Notes under the pieces: model-generated
What the model saw: only the letters and a program-made list of their open reading frames with translations
Told to the model about the DNA's origin: nothing
Databases searched by the model: none
Translations under genes and position numbers: made by a program
Source of the DNA: Prostheceraeus crozeri
Lineage: Eukaryota; Platyhelminthes; Polycladida; Euryleptidae
Length of the DNA: 64,000 nt
Assembly (NCBI GenBank): GCA_907163375.1
Contig: CAJQUW010001396.1
Span: 58,759 to 122,758 of the forward strand
Direction: 5' to 3'
Part shown: positions 1 through 12,372 of the stretch, in pieces
How positions within the stretch are numbered: the stretch's first letter is position 1
Layout of the letters: every line of letters begins with the position of its first letter

Positions 1-905
1 TTGTAGATATCTAATACCAAAAAATTATAACTGAAAAATAAAATTTACAGCTAAAAATGCTATTTCAATCTATTCTATCATCTGTTAAGAAGTGTGAGCA
101 CGAACACTGTGCTAGCAAATTGGAAAATTAAATGCATGATAATTCAAAGAAAGAAAGTTAATCAAACTTTAGTCATCATGACTTATTCGACCTATCTCCA
201 CTCTTCGCTGCAATTTTTCTCCATCTTTTCGGGTTTGGCATGTCCCTCGACTGACCCTTTGTCAAATGCCTTTGCATTCTGCTTTCAATGAGCTCAAGTC
301 ATTAAATTCTTTGTCAGCTTATCTCTCTATAATGATTCCTTTAACGCTTTCAACAGGTCAACAGTCATTAAACTTCGCGGACTGAATGTCGATAGGAATT
401 GGATCACCAGTCGATCAACCTCTTTGAGTACTTCACTTGTTCCATGGATTGAGGCAGCGTCATGTCACCAATGTTTTGCAAATCGCATGCGAGTCACAAG
501 ATGTCGCTCAGTTAGACGACTGTCTTTCGGTCACGATCAGCCATCAGTCCTGTCTCTTTTTGTGAGAGGTACTAGAGATTAATGCCGCTACTGGCCGAGT
601 AGAACACAGCTTTCTTGTATTCCACAATGGCCAGCACTTCCTCAGTCACTTTGCCGAACCTCGCATTATGTTGTCTACCAGACTGGTAGTGACTTCGTTC
701 AGAGACTCCTGTGCGAATTCTTTTTAGAGCTCACAAATCAACATTTTCAATGGGTACAAAACTTATTCCGCTAATTTCAAGGTGTTCACTTTCTTTCAGG
801 CCACCTTATCGCCACTCCAATTACCATGAAGGCCATTCAACACTTCAATTAACTTCATGCAGAATTAGACCATTTTCTTGTGAATAAAATTTTACAAATC
901 AGCTG
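1..905. other. No supported gene, degenerate sequence
   Basis: No convincing exon is seen. On the minus strand about 480-860 there are protein-like stretches broken by many stops, which suggests an old pseudogene or transposon relic, but I cannot name a family. Confidence 0.3.
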
Positions 906-911
906 TTCAGA

Positions 912-2522
912 CACGGTGTCCGCGCCCCCTGGAAAACCTGGAAAATGAAATTTTACCCTGGAAATCCTGGAAAAGTCCTGGAAATTTTGAGACTTATTAA
1001 AAGACTAATTGCAAGTTGTTGAAGTCATACTTGCTCTATGGTTGAAGTGTTCTCTATTTTTCCAGATTTTATTCTCCATATCTCTACTTATTTGTTACAA
1101 TTATAGCCTTCATTCGGATACAATTTTTTGTTTTTAGAACATTACAGTGACTGAAGTCTCCTATCATAACGTATACAACATGAATGAGACTGAACAGCGT
1201 GGTATGGTCAACTATGAACTGTTGTCGAACTCCTAATCGTTGTACAGATGGTGAATTAGTAGCTGTGAATTCCCTAATAAACGCTGCGCGGTATGGTGAA
1301 CTAGAAGTTGTAAATTCCCTCATTAACGTCGTGTGGTATGGGGAATTAGGAGCCGTAAACTCCTTTATTAAAGTCGTGCGGAATAGCGAACTATGAGCTG
1401 TAAACTCCCTTATTAACATCGTGTGGAATGGGGAACTAGGAGCCGTAAACTCCTTTATTAAAGTCGTGCGGAATAGCGAACTATGAGCTGTAAACTCCCT
1501 TATTAACATCGTGTGGAATGGGGAACTAGGAGCTGTAAACTCCGTTATTAACGTCGTGCGGAATGGTGGACTCTGAGTTGTAGACTCCCTCAGTAATGTC
1601 GTGTGGAATGGGGAACTAGGAGCTGTAAACTCCGTTATTAACGTCGTGCGGAATGGTGGACTCTGAGTTGTAGACTCCCTCAGTAATGTCGTGTGGTATG
1701 AGGAACTAGGAGCCGTAATCTAGGATTAATGCTATTACACACTTGATTGTGGCAGAATCTACTGACGCTAAATGGTGATAAATACAAACTTCATTTAGGC
1801 ACCAGGCTTGTTCCGAATGATCCGAGCCAAATATCGAATATTTTCAAACACATTTCAAGTAGGTTTTCAATATGTAGATATATTATTCCCGACACGTCGT
1901 GTGCCAATGAGCTTTCCTCGGTCAATTCTTCTCTGTGTCATTCTCTTAAACTGATTGTGATTACTCTCATGCATATGCAGCACATCAACCATTATGTTCC
2001 TCTTTCTGGCTCTTGGTCTTCCACCTTCCACGGATTCACGCTGTAATGCTCTGTTACATTTCATTGTTAAGTCTTATATTTTTCGTTATTTATTGTTATA
2101 CTCTTTCTCTATTTAGTTCTCCTCAATACTCAAGCTTTAAATTTGTTACTATCAATTATATTTTCATTTTTTTATAAATAAAATGTAGCCGTCTGATGCA
2201 TATAATGGTATTTTTTATTTGGAATCACCTGCGCCTTAAAAATTCAACCAATTTTACGCCACTTTTCAAATTTTTGTCTTCAATAATATTAATTTTATGG
2301 TGTGTAAGCTCCTTAGCCACAGAACTTAGGGTAGATTTTTACCGGAATTTTTCTTTTAAATTTGACGCGTGAATTTGAGTGAAATTTCCTTGCAGAAAGT
2401 CTGGAAATTTTCGTTCAAATTTAACCCCTGATTTTTGGCAAATTTCCCTGTAAAACCTGGAAAATGAATTTTACCCTGGAAAACACCTGGAGATTTTCAT
2501 TCAAATTTGCGCGGACACCCTG
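912..2522. mobile_element. hAT-like non-autonomous DNA transposon (about 1.6 kb)
   Basis: The ends are inverted copies of (c)a-c/g-ggtgtccgcgc, followed inside by ctggaaaa-type motifs at both ends (about 930-1000 and 2400-2500). The six bases ttcaga flank both sides (906-911 and 2523-2528) and look like the readable part of an 8-bp target duplication. The CAGGGTGTCC-type end is typical of hAT elements. No transposase is visible; the interior carries a minisatellite at 1240-1720. The outermost bases of the left end have drifted. Confidence 0.6.
1240..1720. repeat. 45-bp minisatellite with a 90-bp higher-order unit
   Basis: About ten and a half copies of a 45-bp unit of the form gtgYggaatggggaactagg plus agcYgtaaactccYttattaa. 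The hexamer gtgtgg recurs at 1331, 1421, 1511, 1601 and 1691 and gtgcgg at 1376, 1466, 1556 and 1646, so two unit types alternate in a strict 90-bp dimer. It is open in some frames only because 45 is a multiple of three; I do not call the open frames genes. Confidence 0.92.
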
Positions 2523-2528
2523 TTCAGA

Positions 2529-4035
2529 GTATCGTGATACAGTATGCAACACATGCAACATGTAAAAGAAGGAAAAAATCAAAATCGTCGAATATTGTAA
2601 AAGTTGACATTTATATGAACTTCTAAAATCCGCGAAATTGTTGGCAACACTCAGAGGTTTAAAATGGTATATCGCATTTAAAAATTGGTTGGAATGTTAC
2701 TGACCTACAACACCATAAATAGAGATATTTAGTTTGACTCAGGAGCTCCATTAACCCTCGACGCTAGGAAGGTCCTTGAAGAAGAAGTTTGACTCACCCT
2801 GCATCATATTTCTTGATTTGTTGCATCTTTTATTTTTAGCGTTAATCCATGAAAGAAGGATTTGTTTGATTTATCGAAGGATAAAACCCTCTTCTTAAGG
2901 AAATCTTTTATTGATGCACTTTCAATAGTTGTGTAAGTAAAGTACTTAGCTGTAGCACAAAAATTTGAAGGAAAAATTGAATGCAGTTTTCTTAGTTTGT
3001 ACCAATGAAAATGAGTTGACTTTACTACCATCCGATTAACTTCATTGCCATGCTGCTGGTTTTACAGAAAACAATTTATTGGAAATAGATTCTTTGTAAG
3101 CGCTACTTTAAATGTTTTCGGATTTCAAAATCAAAAAACAGACATGCTAATATGTGCACGAAGCCTAGTCTATGAACAGAAAGACCGACGTCATGTCTTC
3201 AACTAACTTGATTTATTGTTTCCTGTTAATTATTTACTGACAATGGTCCTTTAATACTACTTACCACTTTTTAAGTAGTGACTATAAATACTTTTCTATG
3301 ATTTATGATTTTTAGAATTTTAGAATCAAGTAACTGACTGATAATATCAGAATGATGTCATCATTCTTGCTTAGATTTAACTTCACTCGCTAGGTCCTGT
3401 TATTATCTTGTGCCGATGTATCAGCATTTCGTCGTGGTGTAGATCACTTCAGAGAACTAGCGAGGCCATGAACGAGCAAGAATTTTTGATTTCGTACTGA
3501 AAAATGTTAATGTTGTATTTCAATTATCGGAGTGCTTTTCTCAAAAGGAGTTGTTTTACTCCAAAGTATACATATAGAAAATGCCTCAAGTGATGAACAC
3601 TTCAATGGAATGTCGGGACATATGTCATGCTAATATTGCATAATGCATAAATTCCACCTCCATAACACCTTTTCCTCGATTTGAACTCCTGGCTTCGACT
3701 TTGGTAGAAGTCTGATGGAGGTTCTTCCAGGTCATTTATATTTCTATTTGAACATTTTGACATGTATGTGCAGGTGCATGCTCGAGAATATCTTGGTGAA
3801 GCTTAAGTGATCCACCCATCATATCTTGTCTGTTGTCATGTCCCGCGATTACCAAAAATTAATTGATTGCTCAGTAGTTTCAATTAACTGATGACACAGC
3901 ATCAATTATCAATTAATTGATTGACTCGAATTTCTACTACAATAAATTGCTTCCAAAGAGGTTTCTGTTTGATGTGATTGTCCGGAATTATGATTAAATT
4001 AGGGCTACATCATTCAGGATTTTCATTCCCCTCTA
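2529..4035. other. No supported gene; contains an interspersed repeat copy
   Basis: No exon with splice sites or protein family is visible. The part 3170-3480 is a repeat shared with 17.2-18.1 kb and is listed separately. Around 3880-3930 there are short ttaattga-type palindromes. Confidence 0.35.
3170..3480. repeat. Interspersed repeat, copy 1 (also at 17229-18125)
   Basis: The stretch beginning agaaagaccgacgtcatgtc, then gatgtcatcattcttg, then ctcactcgctaggtcctg and cgtggtgtagatcacttc matches, in the same order, sequence starting at 17231 and continuing after 18038. In the second copy it directly follows a Penelope GIY-YIG relic, so it may be the 3' tail of that element family. This copy lacks the 607-bp insertion seen in the other copy and so acts as the empty site. 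Confidence 0.65.
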
Positions 4036-4510
4036 ATATCGATTCGGTCAATGGAGAGATTTCATGAAGGATAAGACAGTAGCTATGTGTCTCAAAAGGA
4101 AAATTATAGACGGAGTCGTTGTACCAGCCATGACATGTGGAGCTGAGATTTGGACATCTACGAAAGAGCTTGAAGTGGCACAACCATCCATGGAAAGATC
4201 ACCAGGACAACGATCTATGGACAAATGGAGAAATGAAGTGATTCGAGAACACACGAAAGTGCAGGATGTCGTCTGCAAAGCAAACGAACTGAAATGGTGG
4301 TGGACAGGACACATTGCGAGGATGCGCAATAGCCGATAGGCAAAAAAGACGCCTGAGTGGACCCCAAGAGGAAGAACCAGAAGAGCAGGAACACAAAAGA
4401 AGGGATGGAGAGAGAATATCGAGAGTTTGACGGGTGGATTGTGGATGCCAGAGGCTCAAGACCGAAGATTATTCGCCTGCAGTGGCATGAACGGCTGACG
4501 AAGAACATCG
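4031..4510 (+). pseudogene. RTE-type LINE fragment, C-terminal reverse transcriptase region
   Basis: The translation contains KRKIIDGVVVPAMTCGAEIW, then a run ending with KVQDVV and ELKWWWTGHIARM. These are hallmarks of the region after the polymerase core in endonuclease-reverse transcriptases of RTE-like LINEs. The frame is stopped by TAG at about 4337, where family members usually have tryptophan, and similarity resumes after it (about 4340-4490). 5' truncated and decayed; no target duplication found. Confidence 0.75.
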
Positions 4511-6440
4511 ACTGAAAGATTTGTCCGACGCATAGCACTCGATCATGCCGAAGTTCCCACTGAGAATTTTAGCATCTGAACATTTTCTTGATATCTCCAA
4601 TGTCCACTACTCCCACATACGTTCGTATTATTTGCCTTTGGCAACTGGACACGACACGCGAGCGCACACGACTGTATTACATAGGAGTCAATTAATTATA
4701 CAAAAACTATTACAACGAATATCTCGATTATCAGCTGCAAGGTGTTCAATCTCTGTTCAGCTACTGTCGATGATTCTTCAACGAATTGCCCATTGCCTAT
4801 GTACGTCATCGTTAATATGGTAAGAAATGGATTGGAAAAATGAAAAATTTGATGTCAATTAAATTATTACTCAGGAATTCCAATTTCAATTAATTGATGG
4901 AATCTCAATCATGATTAATTGATCCTTTGCTTGGTGCAATTTTGTAAATAAATAATTTGACTTATAAAGATCAATTTTCTTTTACCATGGCCACGCCTGA
5001 GAAAGGGAACAAGACATGGGTTTCACAGTATACAAGAAGGCGAAAGATCGTATTCATCTGTCGATCATGGAAAGCGTGACCATCCGCCAGCTTCAACCAG
5101 ACTTATGTGCTCAGAAGAAGCGATTATTTCTTCTCCGTCTGTGCTAATTATTTATGTATCTTTCGTTCACTACATTTGTACATATTTCATGCCTCTTTTG
5201 ATTTATGATGTATATATGCAAGCACTGTATTTTTAAATTGTAAGTAACAAATGATTATCATTTTATTTGAATACAGACACGATACGATTCATCGGTGTTA
5301 GATTTCTTTATTAACTTTGTCAGTATTGTCAATGACGAAATTTACAGTGCACATGCTTTGAACTGTATTTACTTGCTCTCATATTCCAATGATCGCTATG
5401 TTTTAGACAGTCTTGATGTGTTCCACTAAAGAGATCAGGCGTAGCCTTGGTAAAAGAAAATTGTTCTGATTTATACTTCAAATTACATAATTTTGTTGAT
5501 TGAAAAGAGAGATTGATTTACAAGCATTTTTTTATGATCTTTGGTCATTCAACGTAGCAAAGTGTGTCAAGGTAACAAAATTTTTAAAAAAAACAAAAAC
5601 AAGCTAACGACTAGTTAATTTTTAGTAGGTGCAAAATGTGATTTAAAAGAAAATTTTCATATCCTTAAATGTCTAAAAATTTAAAAATACTTGCTAGAAG
5701 GACAAACAACGGTTCTTTTCTCCTCATGTGTAATGAATTGGCGAGTAGGTCGTTCTGTTCAAAATCACTTATATATTGAAAAGATTCTTTTTAACAGTTT
5801 GCACATTCAGATGATAAGAGGACAGGTCTGTTTCCCATCAAAATATCAGATCTAGCTAGCACAGCGGGATTACGCTATCTAAAATCTACCAGGTGTGCAA
5901 GAGAATTAATATTAGTTCTTTAAGCTAGAACTTGAGAAAAATCCTACAAAATATGCATACAAATTATTTGACTATTTTTAATGAGGTCATCAACTGAACT
6001 TGGTCAGGACGATCGCGTTTCGACCGCTAAATCCTGGACGCTCAAACCCAACCAAGCGCGGTTCTGTACATTTAAGATGCACAGCCTCAAAAATTAAATA
6101 TATAGTATAGAAAAATTAGCATCCATCAAAAAGAAATAGAGTCACTATTGACTGAAATGTACCTCAGGCATTTGAAAGAAGGACAGAGTCCAGCTATCAT
6201 AGTCATTTATAATATATATAGTCATGTCATCTATTATTCTGTCATTTGATGTTCGAGGTTAATTAGAAGACTTCACACTTCATTATAGTAAGAAAAGTGA
6301 ATGTCGTTCGTAGAGAATTCGATGGAACCATTGACTCGACTCGTCCAATCTAGAAAATATTCATTCATAATTCTAATATTTCTGATTACATTCTGGACTT
6401 TTATTCAGATAATCTACCGTTTTCAACTTTCTTTCTCCAG
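4511..6440. other. Intergenic or intronic, no supported gene
   Basis: AT-rich sequence with small ttaattga palindromes (4855-4925). I see no exon with both splice sites and no transposon family. The last bases form the polypyrimidine tract and acceptor of the exon at 6441. Confidence 0.35.
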
Positions 6441-6764
6441 GCAGCTCCTGACCCCATAGATATCGCCGAGGAGCTTCAGAACCCTCGCAACGGGTTTCAT
6501 ATTCATCATAATGATGGACCGTACCTTGTGGAGTTAGCACCTTTTGACAGATCAGAACGCACGGATCAAATCAATGGGAACCACGTGCATGCTGCTGTTC
6601 AAAGGAACGATTCTGAGGAAGATCATGAGGGATACGTGGTGATGTCCGGCGAAAGTGTACAAATGAAGTTGGAGGCATTGGCTGTGAATCCTACGAGTCT
6701 GTCAACAGAAGAAAAGGAAGCTCTTGGCGTGGATGTTACCTGTCATGTTGGTGAAATCGTTGAG
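6441..6764 (+). CDS. Internal exon of an unrecognised host gene (108 codons, phase 0-0)
   Basis: The exon is bounded by a pyrimidine-rich acceptor (tttctttctccag) and a GTAGGG donor and is exactly 324 bases, open in one frame. The peptide is acidic and hydrophilic, rich in His/Asn at the start (NGFHIHHNDGPYLVEL) and Glu/Ser later (LSTEEKEALGVDV), with no membrane segment or cysteine pattern. I do not recognise the family. The exons at 10208 and 12043 share strand and phase and could belong to the same gene. The donor is a weaker match than the others. Confidence 0.6.
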
Positions 6765-6995
6765 GTAGGGCTGTTTTCATAATCACTTTCATTTAGATGC
6801 ATCGAGTTATTTCCTCAATTGAAAGGGGGGAACAGGCCTGAGTAACCGCCATTTTATCCAATGTCACGAATCATCGACAGGCCTAGTTCTCATCCATCAA
6901 CATCGACACGTCTTCCTCTTTAATATGCTGTCGTACCCCGAGTAAATGTGAGATAGGCAATCAGGTTGGCAGATTTAGTGAATTATATCGTGCAC

Positions 6996-7135
6996 AGTGG
7001 TCTCCGTGGCACACTGGTTAAATGCTTGGCCTAGCGATCCTTTTGTGCAGAGGTCGAGCCCCGTAAATGTCATTCGAATTCGGCAGGAAGAGCATCCGAA
7101 CAAAAAGTACCACAACGCTACAGAAAAGTCTTTTT
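6996..7135 (+). mobile_element. tRNA-derived SINE fragment
   Basis: A polymerase III-like A box (gtggcacactggtta, about 7006-7020) and B box (ggtcgagcccc, about 7052-7062) lie at tRNA spacing. They are followed by ggcaggaagagcatccg, a motif of the body of many tRNA-SINEs. It is not a functional tRNA: an acceptor stem cannot be closed. It differs from the SINE family at 32.5 and 39.8 kb. Confidence 0.6.
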
Positions 7136-7499
7136 TCATCTCGTGCATTTATTGAATAATCCTTACTACTGACATTCCGTCTAAGTACATTCTACGATGT
7201 TGTCAGACTCTGACCTTTTTCTGAATGGTCGACGTAGTGGCGTGTCAGAGCATCAATTATCTGAATAACATGTTTAAGGCATCTTTTTAAATGCTTCTTA
7301 GCTTCCTGATCACCGTCTTGGGCAGCTAGCACGAAGGATGAGGGTTCGATGACGTCGGATTTCAAACTTTTTAATGTTTTTTTTTGTCCGCTCGTTATCG
7401 GGTTCTTGCAGCTACCCTTTAATGTCAAGCGTTGTTTAATTTCACAACTGTTACCAGATCAATTTACAACAAGTAATTACATATACATTAGTAAAAAGT

Positions 7500-8208
7500 T
7501 CAAATGGCGGCGTCACAGGATTCGCGGACGCACGCAGCGTTCCCCTTCTGCACAGCTATTGAAAGTCGCTGCCTCAAGAAGAGCGTTGAGCGGTGGTCAC
7601 TGTTGATGGCGGTGATGCGGCTGCCAAGCTCACGCAGGAAGGTGAGCGTGTCTTGGCCGAGGTCGCCGAGGGTCTCTATCGCAACAGGTTGGAACACGGT
7701 GTGGGGAATCAAGTCTTTGTATTTTCTCCTCTTCTTTTCTTCCGCCAAAGTCGCTACTGTTGAGCCTTCATGCTTTGAAATATCAGTGTAACTGGCGGCG
7801 AGGCGATGGACACAAGTAAAGTCCCACACGAGTGGTTTCCCGCCTTTCCAGGCGAGGAGGGACGCTCCATCCGGCCGCTTACCATCGTTTCGGGAGAGGC
7901 CAAGAGGTTCAAGGGTGGCTGGCACCTCGGCGGTCTTCAGGGCTCGGAGGATGATGTCGTTGCCAAGTCGATGTCTGGCGTGCCGGCTCCTTTTCTTATT
8001 GCAGACGAGGGCATGCTGTGCCGATCGCTCCACCTCAGCGCCACACACACACGTGTGAGCAGCACAAACAGGTGCGCCGAGTCGTAGAGCGGTGGCAGTC
8101 GAAAACTGCTCGTCCGACAGTCGAAGCCCGAGAGTCCCGGAAGGCAGGGCATTGAGCCAATCCCCAGCACCCAGAGCACGACAACCATGGAGGCGGGAGG
8201 TGGAGGTT
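7500..8208 (-). pseudogene. 3' part of a non-LTR retrotransposon with a restriction-like endonuclease motif
   Basis: Reading right to left, the frame is open for more than 230 codons. It contains a zinc-knuckle-like cysteine/histidine cluster (VCAAHTCVCG, then QHALVC), then GLSRNDGKRPDG with WDFTC about 15 residues later, and ends with RLSIAVQKGNAA. The (R/K)PD...D spacing after a CCHC knuckle is like the restriction-like endonuclease domain of R2-class elements, although the spacer is slightly long. No polymerase core lies upstream, so the copy is 5' truncated. It is distinctly GC-richer than its surroundings, suggesting a fairly young insertion. Clade assignment is an inference from memory of related sequences. 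Confidence 0.65.
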
Positions 8209-9143
8209 TAATGTCTAATTATATTCTCTAACTTAGAGATGTTTTCTTGCTTTCTCTTCGATTGTGAGGATAGAGCAAATAGATAAGCGTTGAAAGTTCT
8301 TCAGCATGCCGATTAGTTTAGTCAGGGGTCGAAAATACTTTGTTAGGATGATGCAACATAAGTTTTTTGAGGTGATTCATTAATATTTTGCAGTGTAATA
8401 CGCGGGAATGAAAAAGTAATCTCTCGAACGATATTTCTTTGAATGAGAAGATCGAAGTCATATTCTTAATAAATGAACCTATTTTGTACATATTATATTC
8501 TTTAATAACTCTCCTTATATAAATACGAAAGCTTTCTTTTCTAAACTTCTTTCGATGAAGATGGATGTGTGAGAAGCTTCTCTAATTTTTATGTTTTTGT
8601 AGCTTTTTTTGTATGAATCAGCCGCTGAGCTGACAAATTAAATCTTAATCAATCTTTATCATTTGTCATTGAAATATCGTATGCATTATACAAAGTTTAT
8701 TTAGTCACATTCATTTTTAAAATGGTTTTCCAAGCTTTACTCAAATTAACTGCTTTCATGGGAAGAAATCGCTGTCGTTTCCTTGCTATCAGATGAGTGA
8801 AATTGGTCTTCATGATTGTATATAATCAAGGTTTCACTAACTCGTCACTAACTCGTCTCCTCATATGTGGTCGGTTGATTCATCGGAAGTGCATGAGTGT
8901 TGGCCGGAAGTCCAATCCCTCACCAGTATGTTTTATGTATCCTGTCTCTTGTTTTTATCATATTGGCCGGTCAGTTTAAGTAAGTAAGTAAGTAGGTGTT
9001 TAAAGTCATTAAAAATCATCATTTGTTGACAAGACACAGTTGCAGAAATTCAACAAAAGTAAAGTTAAACAGCAAGTATTCATCAAATAGTCAAAGCATG
9101 TAAAGCTTTCAACATGAAGAAGACTGTCGATTCAAATAGCCAG
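8209..9143. other. No supported gene; short microsatellite
   Basis: AT-rich sequence without exon signals. A short gtaa tetranucleotide run lies at about 8976-8994. Confidence 0.4.
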
Positions 9144-10062
9144 TCATAAAGGGAAAAATGATCTTTGGTACTTTAGTGACTTTATCAGCGGTTGACAATA
9201 TTGTTGGGAGTATGTCAATTTACGCGGGACACAAGAGTGGAGCAAATGCTGGGAATCACTTTCAGCATTTTTGTAGAGTCGCTCAGATGCACAGATTCTT
9301 CTCAGGTCTAGTGTCTCTTCATTGCAATTACAAAACACTGCATGTGGGGCATCATTCGACCAGCCTCTTATATTTCTATGGGCGCGCTTATCAATCTTGC
9401 AAAGAGTGCTGCTCAGTCTTTTATTCAGGCCAACGAAGACAGGAGAAGAAAACTCAAGAACAGAGCGAATTAAAGACACATAGACCTCATGCAGCTCTTC
9501 TTTGGAGACGCTGCCTCTTAGCTTCCGGATTATGTGCAGTCTTTGATTGCATTTTTGCGAAGATAGGCGACATGTGAGTTCCAGTCTAACCTGCTACTGA
9601 TGATAACACCAAGATCTTTCATTGACTCAACACATGGCAAAATTGGAGGAAGCGTGAAGTCAATTTTGTGACGAGAAACTAGCAACACTTTGGATTTTTC
9701 GATCTTCATGGTCAATTTATGAGCGCTGTATAATGCTGTTAGAGTCTTAGTTTCGTCATCAATGAACTGTCGAAAGTGAGCAAAGGGATCACTAAATTGA
9801 CGTCTTCAGCATACTTAACCGTCAGGACGGTTTGTGAACAACTTTTAATGTCTTTCACATGGTCCTGCAAAACAGAGCAGGACCAATAACGGATCCCTGT
9901 GAAACCCCTTTCCATATCAGAACTTCAGAGGAGCTTTGGCCGCGAACTTCGATGTAGGCCGTTCTGTTCTTTAGATAGTCCCGGATCCAGCGCACGAATT
10001 TATTGGGGAAGGCACAATAATTTTTTAACAACACTTACTTTCAAGTGTGCAAGTAACGTAAT
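9144..10062 (-). pseudogene. CR1-like LINE reverse transcriptase fragment
   Basis: On the minus strand three consecutive pieces follow LINE order: a region before the catalytic motif (WKGVSQGSVIGPALF, about 9920-9870), a degraded catalytic YADD (here YAED, about 9810), and the thumb/C-terminal part (CVESMKDLGVIISSRLDW and SLIRSVLEFSSPVFVG). The pieces are in different frames, with a shift near 9870 and another near 9530, so the gene is dead. The sequence is typical of CR1/L2-type elements. 5' truncated. Confidence 0.75.
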
Positions 10063-10207
10063 AATGTGTCGCTGGTAAGTCTTGCGACAATGCTTATCGT
10101 TTCTAAAAGTTTTTTTTCAAAGTGAAAAACGCGGTCACTCTAAAACAAGTTCGTTTTTCTCAATCACTTCTATTTTTCAGAACTATATTCAATTATTTTC
10201 ATTGCAG

Positions 10208-10294
10208 CGTGCTGCCGTCCTAATGCATCAACAGAATCGGCATTTTATGAAAGTTGAAGATATTCGCAATGCTTTGACTGAGCTAAATATCCGA
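10208..10294 (+). CDS. Internal exon of an unrecognised host gene (29 codons, phase 0-0)
   Basis: Acceptor attttcattgcag and a perfect GTAAGT donor bound 87 bases open in one frame. The peptide starts RAAVLMHQQNRHFMKVEDIR and looks helical. Too short to assign a family. Strand and phase match the exons at 6441 and 12043, so one spliced message is plausible. Confidence 0.55.
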
Positions 10295-10344
10295 GTAAGT
10301 CTTACAATTGATTTGGCATTTATGTCTCTTATAACTGTCTAATG

Positions 10345-12042
10345 CCGTGAGTGCTGTGAACTCGTACTCTTGACGATATGGTTTCAGCCGGACTCGGCGC
10401 AAAATCTTACCGAGTCCGACAAAGTTTATCTATCTATCTAATGGACAAACTACATGAAATACTTCAATCTGCTAGAAAATGTTGAGATATTGTGCTAGAT
10501 TCTATTTTTCCTCTGTAAAGTGTTTTTAATTATGCTATTAATTAATTAACTATTAATTATTATTAACTGTGTAAATGAACACAGTTTGCATCAAAGTGAA
10601 AATGCTTTTGTCACAATTCATGGCACTTTATTAACTAAAAATTGAAGTATTGGTCGAAAGTCACGAATGATCTGATAAGACGAAGCCCAAGCGACTACTA
10701 CTTTCTGCAAACCTGTCAATAGCAAGAGATGGATCAATTGAGAATTGGTCTACATATGTGATATAAGAATAAATAATGTACACAAGATACGATATGCATA
10801 TAAGATAAATGAATGGTCGAAATCCCCCCCCCCACCGAAAATAAATCCTGTGTACGCCCCTGATCCGCTTAATACGACAGCTGCAAAATTCATTGAACTG
10901 CTTGTGTGTGTTGGCTGTTGACTGTAGTACCGTATAATAAAATGTTTCCAAAAATAGCTGAATATAAGAAATGTGCGTCTTAGAATTCCAATGATTAGAT
11001 TCCTTTTAATATAGATTCTGTAGAAGATTTTAAGACTCGGATACTGATCGAATGAGGAAATAATTAATCTTCCTGTCAAACATGAAACGAAGAAATTTTC
11101 GACAATGCTATTTATATTTTCTTTATCTCATTGCAATTAAACGTTCAAAATTCCGCCCTTTAATTTCCCTTAATTTGTAGATGTTCTTTATAAATGAGCT
11201 ATATTGAATTAACAATCACGCCTAATGGGCGGGGCTTCAGCTACCGGTAGTTTCAAAAATTACATCAATGATATGATGATATCCGATTATCAATATAATC
11301 CATGAAAAGGCGGAGTCCAAACTACCATGATTATCTTGTATCACATTGTAGAGTTTTGAGAGAATTATTAAATGTCGCGATTATCCATGCGGCGACAGAT
11401 GTTAGCCATGTGTCCAAAAGTATTGAAAAATAGAAAAAGGGATAATGTCTCGATAAACTTTACTGCACGAAAAATCAAAAGTATTTAAGTTAGAAAAGGG
11501 GATTTTATTGCACTTAAGAGGTCCAATGCATTTGATGTACGTTTCACTTTTTGATAATTAACCTAATTTCACTAACATCTTTTTATAAAAGTAAATTGAA
11601 GAAATACAGCAGTGAATTTGATTACTAAAAAGTAAATTAGAATCCGATATGCAACAAATTTGAATAATAAGCTACTAACTTCGTCATATGGAGGTACAGT
11701 GCAAAGTCTTGTGGTCACCTTGGATTTTTTCTCGGTGGGAATCTTATTTTGCAATGCAATCGTATCACATGAATAATATATCTATGAATCTTATCATTTA
11801 GTTAAGTGACGAGATATCCCGTGCTATTTAAGACTCTTATCAAATATTTCATTGATTATCTCATAGTACTTGCTTGCTTTTTTTACACGAAAGAGTAGTA
11901 AGTTATAACTTTATTTTATTCTGAGAAAGTTGTGAATGATAAAGTATTATCTTGCTTATACAAAATAGAAGTATGTGGTTATAAGACAAGTAGTCTATTT
12001 CTTTTGCTGTCACTAACTATTGAACTACTGTGTTTATTAAAG
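10345..12042. other. Presumed intron, no supported gene
   Basis: AT-rich. Contains a short tcta run (about 10425-10440) and a C tract (about 10826-10834). A sequence at 11218-11340 (gggcggggcttcag ... aaggcggagtccaaactac) looks like the two ends of a small foldback element but is too diverged to call. Confidence 0.35.
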
Positions 12043-12372
12043 GTTCCACTGCGTGGTTTTGAACGCGACGTGCGTTACATGTTAGTGGAAGGTGCGAACG
12101 TGTATGTAAGAGAAGATAAGGAATGTCGATTAATGGACTTCGTACGCGAGGAAATTGTGTGTGAAAGGAAGCAGATTGGTCGGAGAAATTTAACTGTAAC
12201 CGAAGGTGTCGAGTCGAATGATATGATGGCCATTGACTACGACAATGGAGCTGATGCCAGCGCCATGAGCCCGATGGAGCGGCGAGTTTATCAAGATTTG
12301 ACAACTGCCCTACTCACCGATTACACCATGGAGAGACGACCGTTCGGCGAGAAACCATCTGACTGCTTACAG
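12043..12372 (+). CDS. Internal exon of an unrecognised host gene (110 codons, phase 0-0)
   Basis: Acceptor tttattaaag and donor GTGAGA bound 330 bases open in one frame. The peptide begins VPLRGFERDVRYMLVEGANV and continues with charged, helix-prone sequence (REEIVCERKQIGRRNL, then AMSPMERRVYQDLTTALLTD). No known domain is recognised. It is the longest exon of this plus-strand phase-0 set. Confidence 0.6.

Noticed and set aside
1084-1509. Long open frames with 15-residue repeats on both strands
   Set aside because: They only reflect the 45-bp minisatellite, whose length is a multiple of three; no start context or splice support.
7001-7075. Possible tRNA gene
   Set aside because: A and B boxes are present but the acceptor and anticodon stems do not form; the body motif after it marks a SINE.
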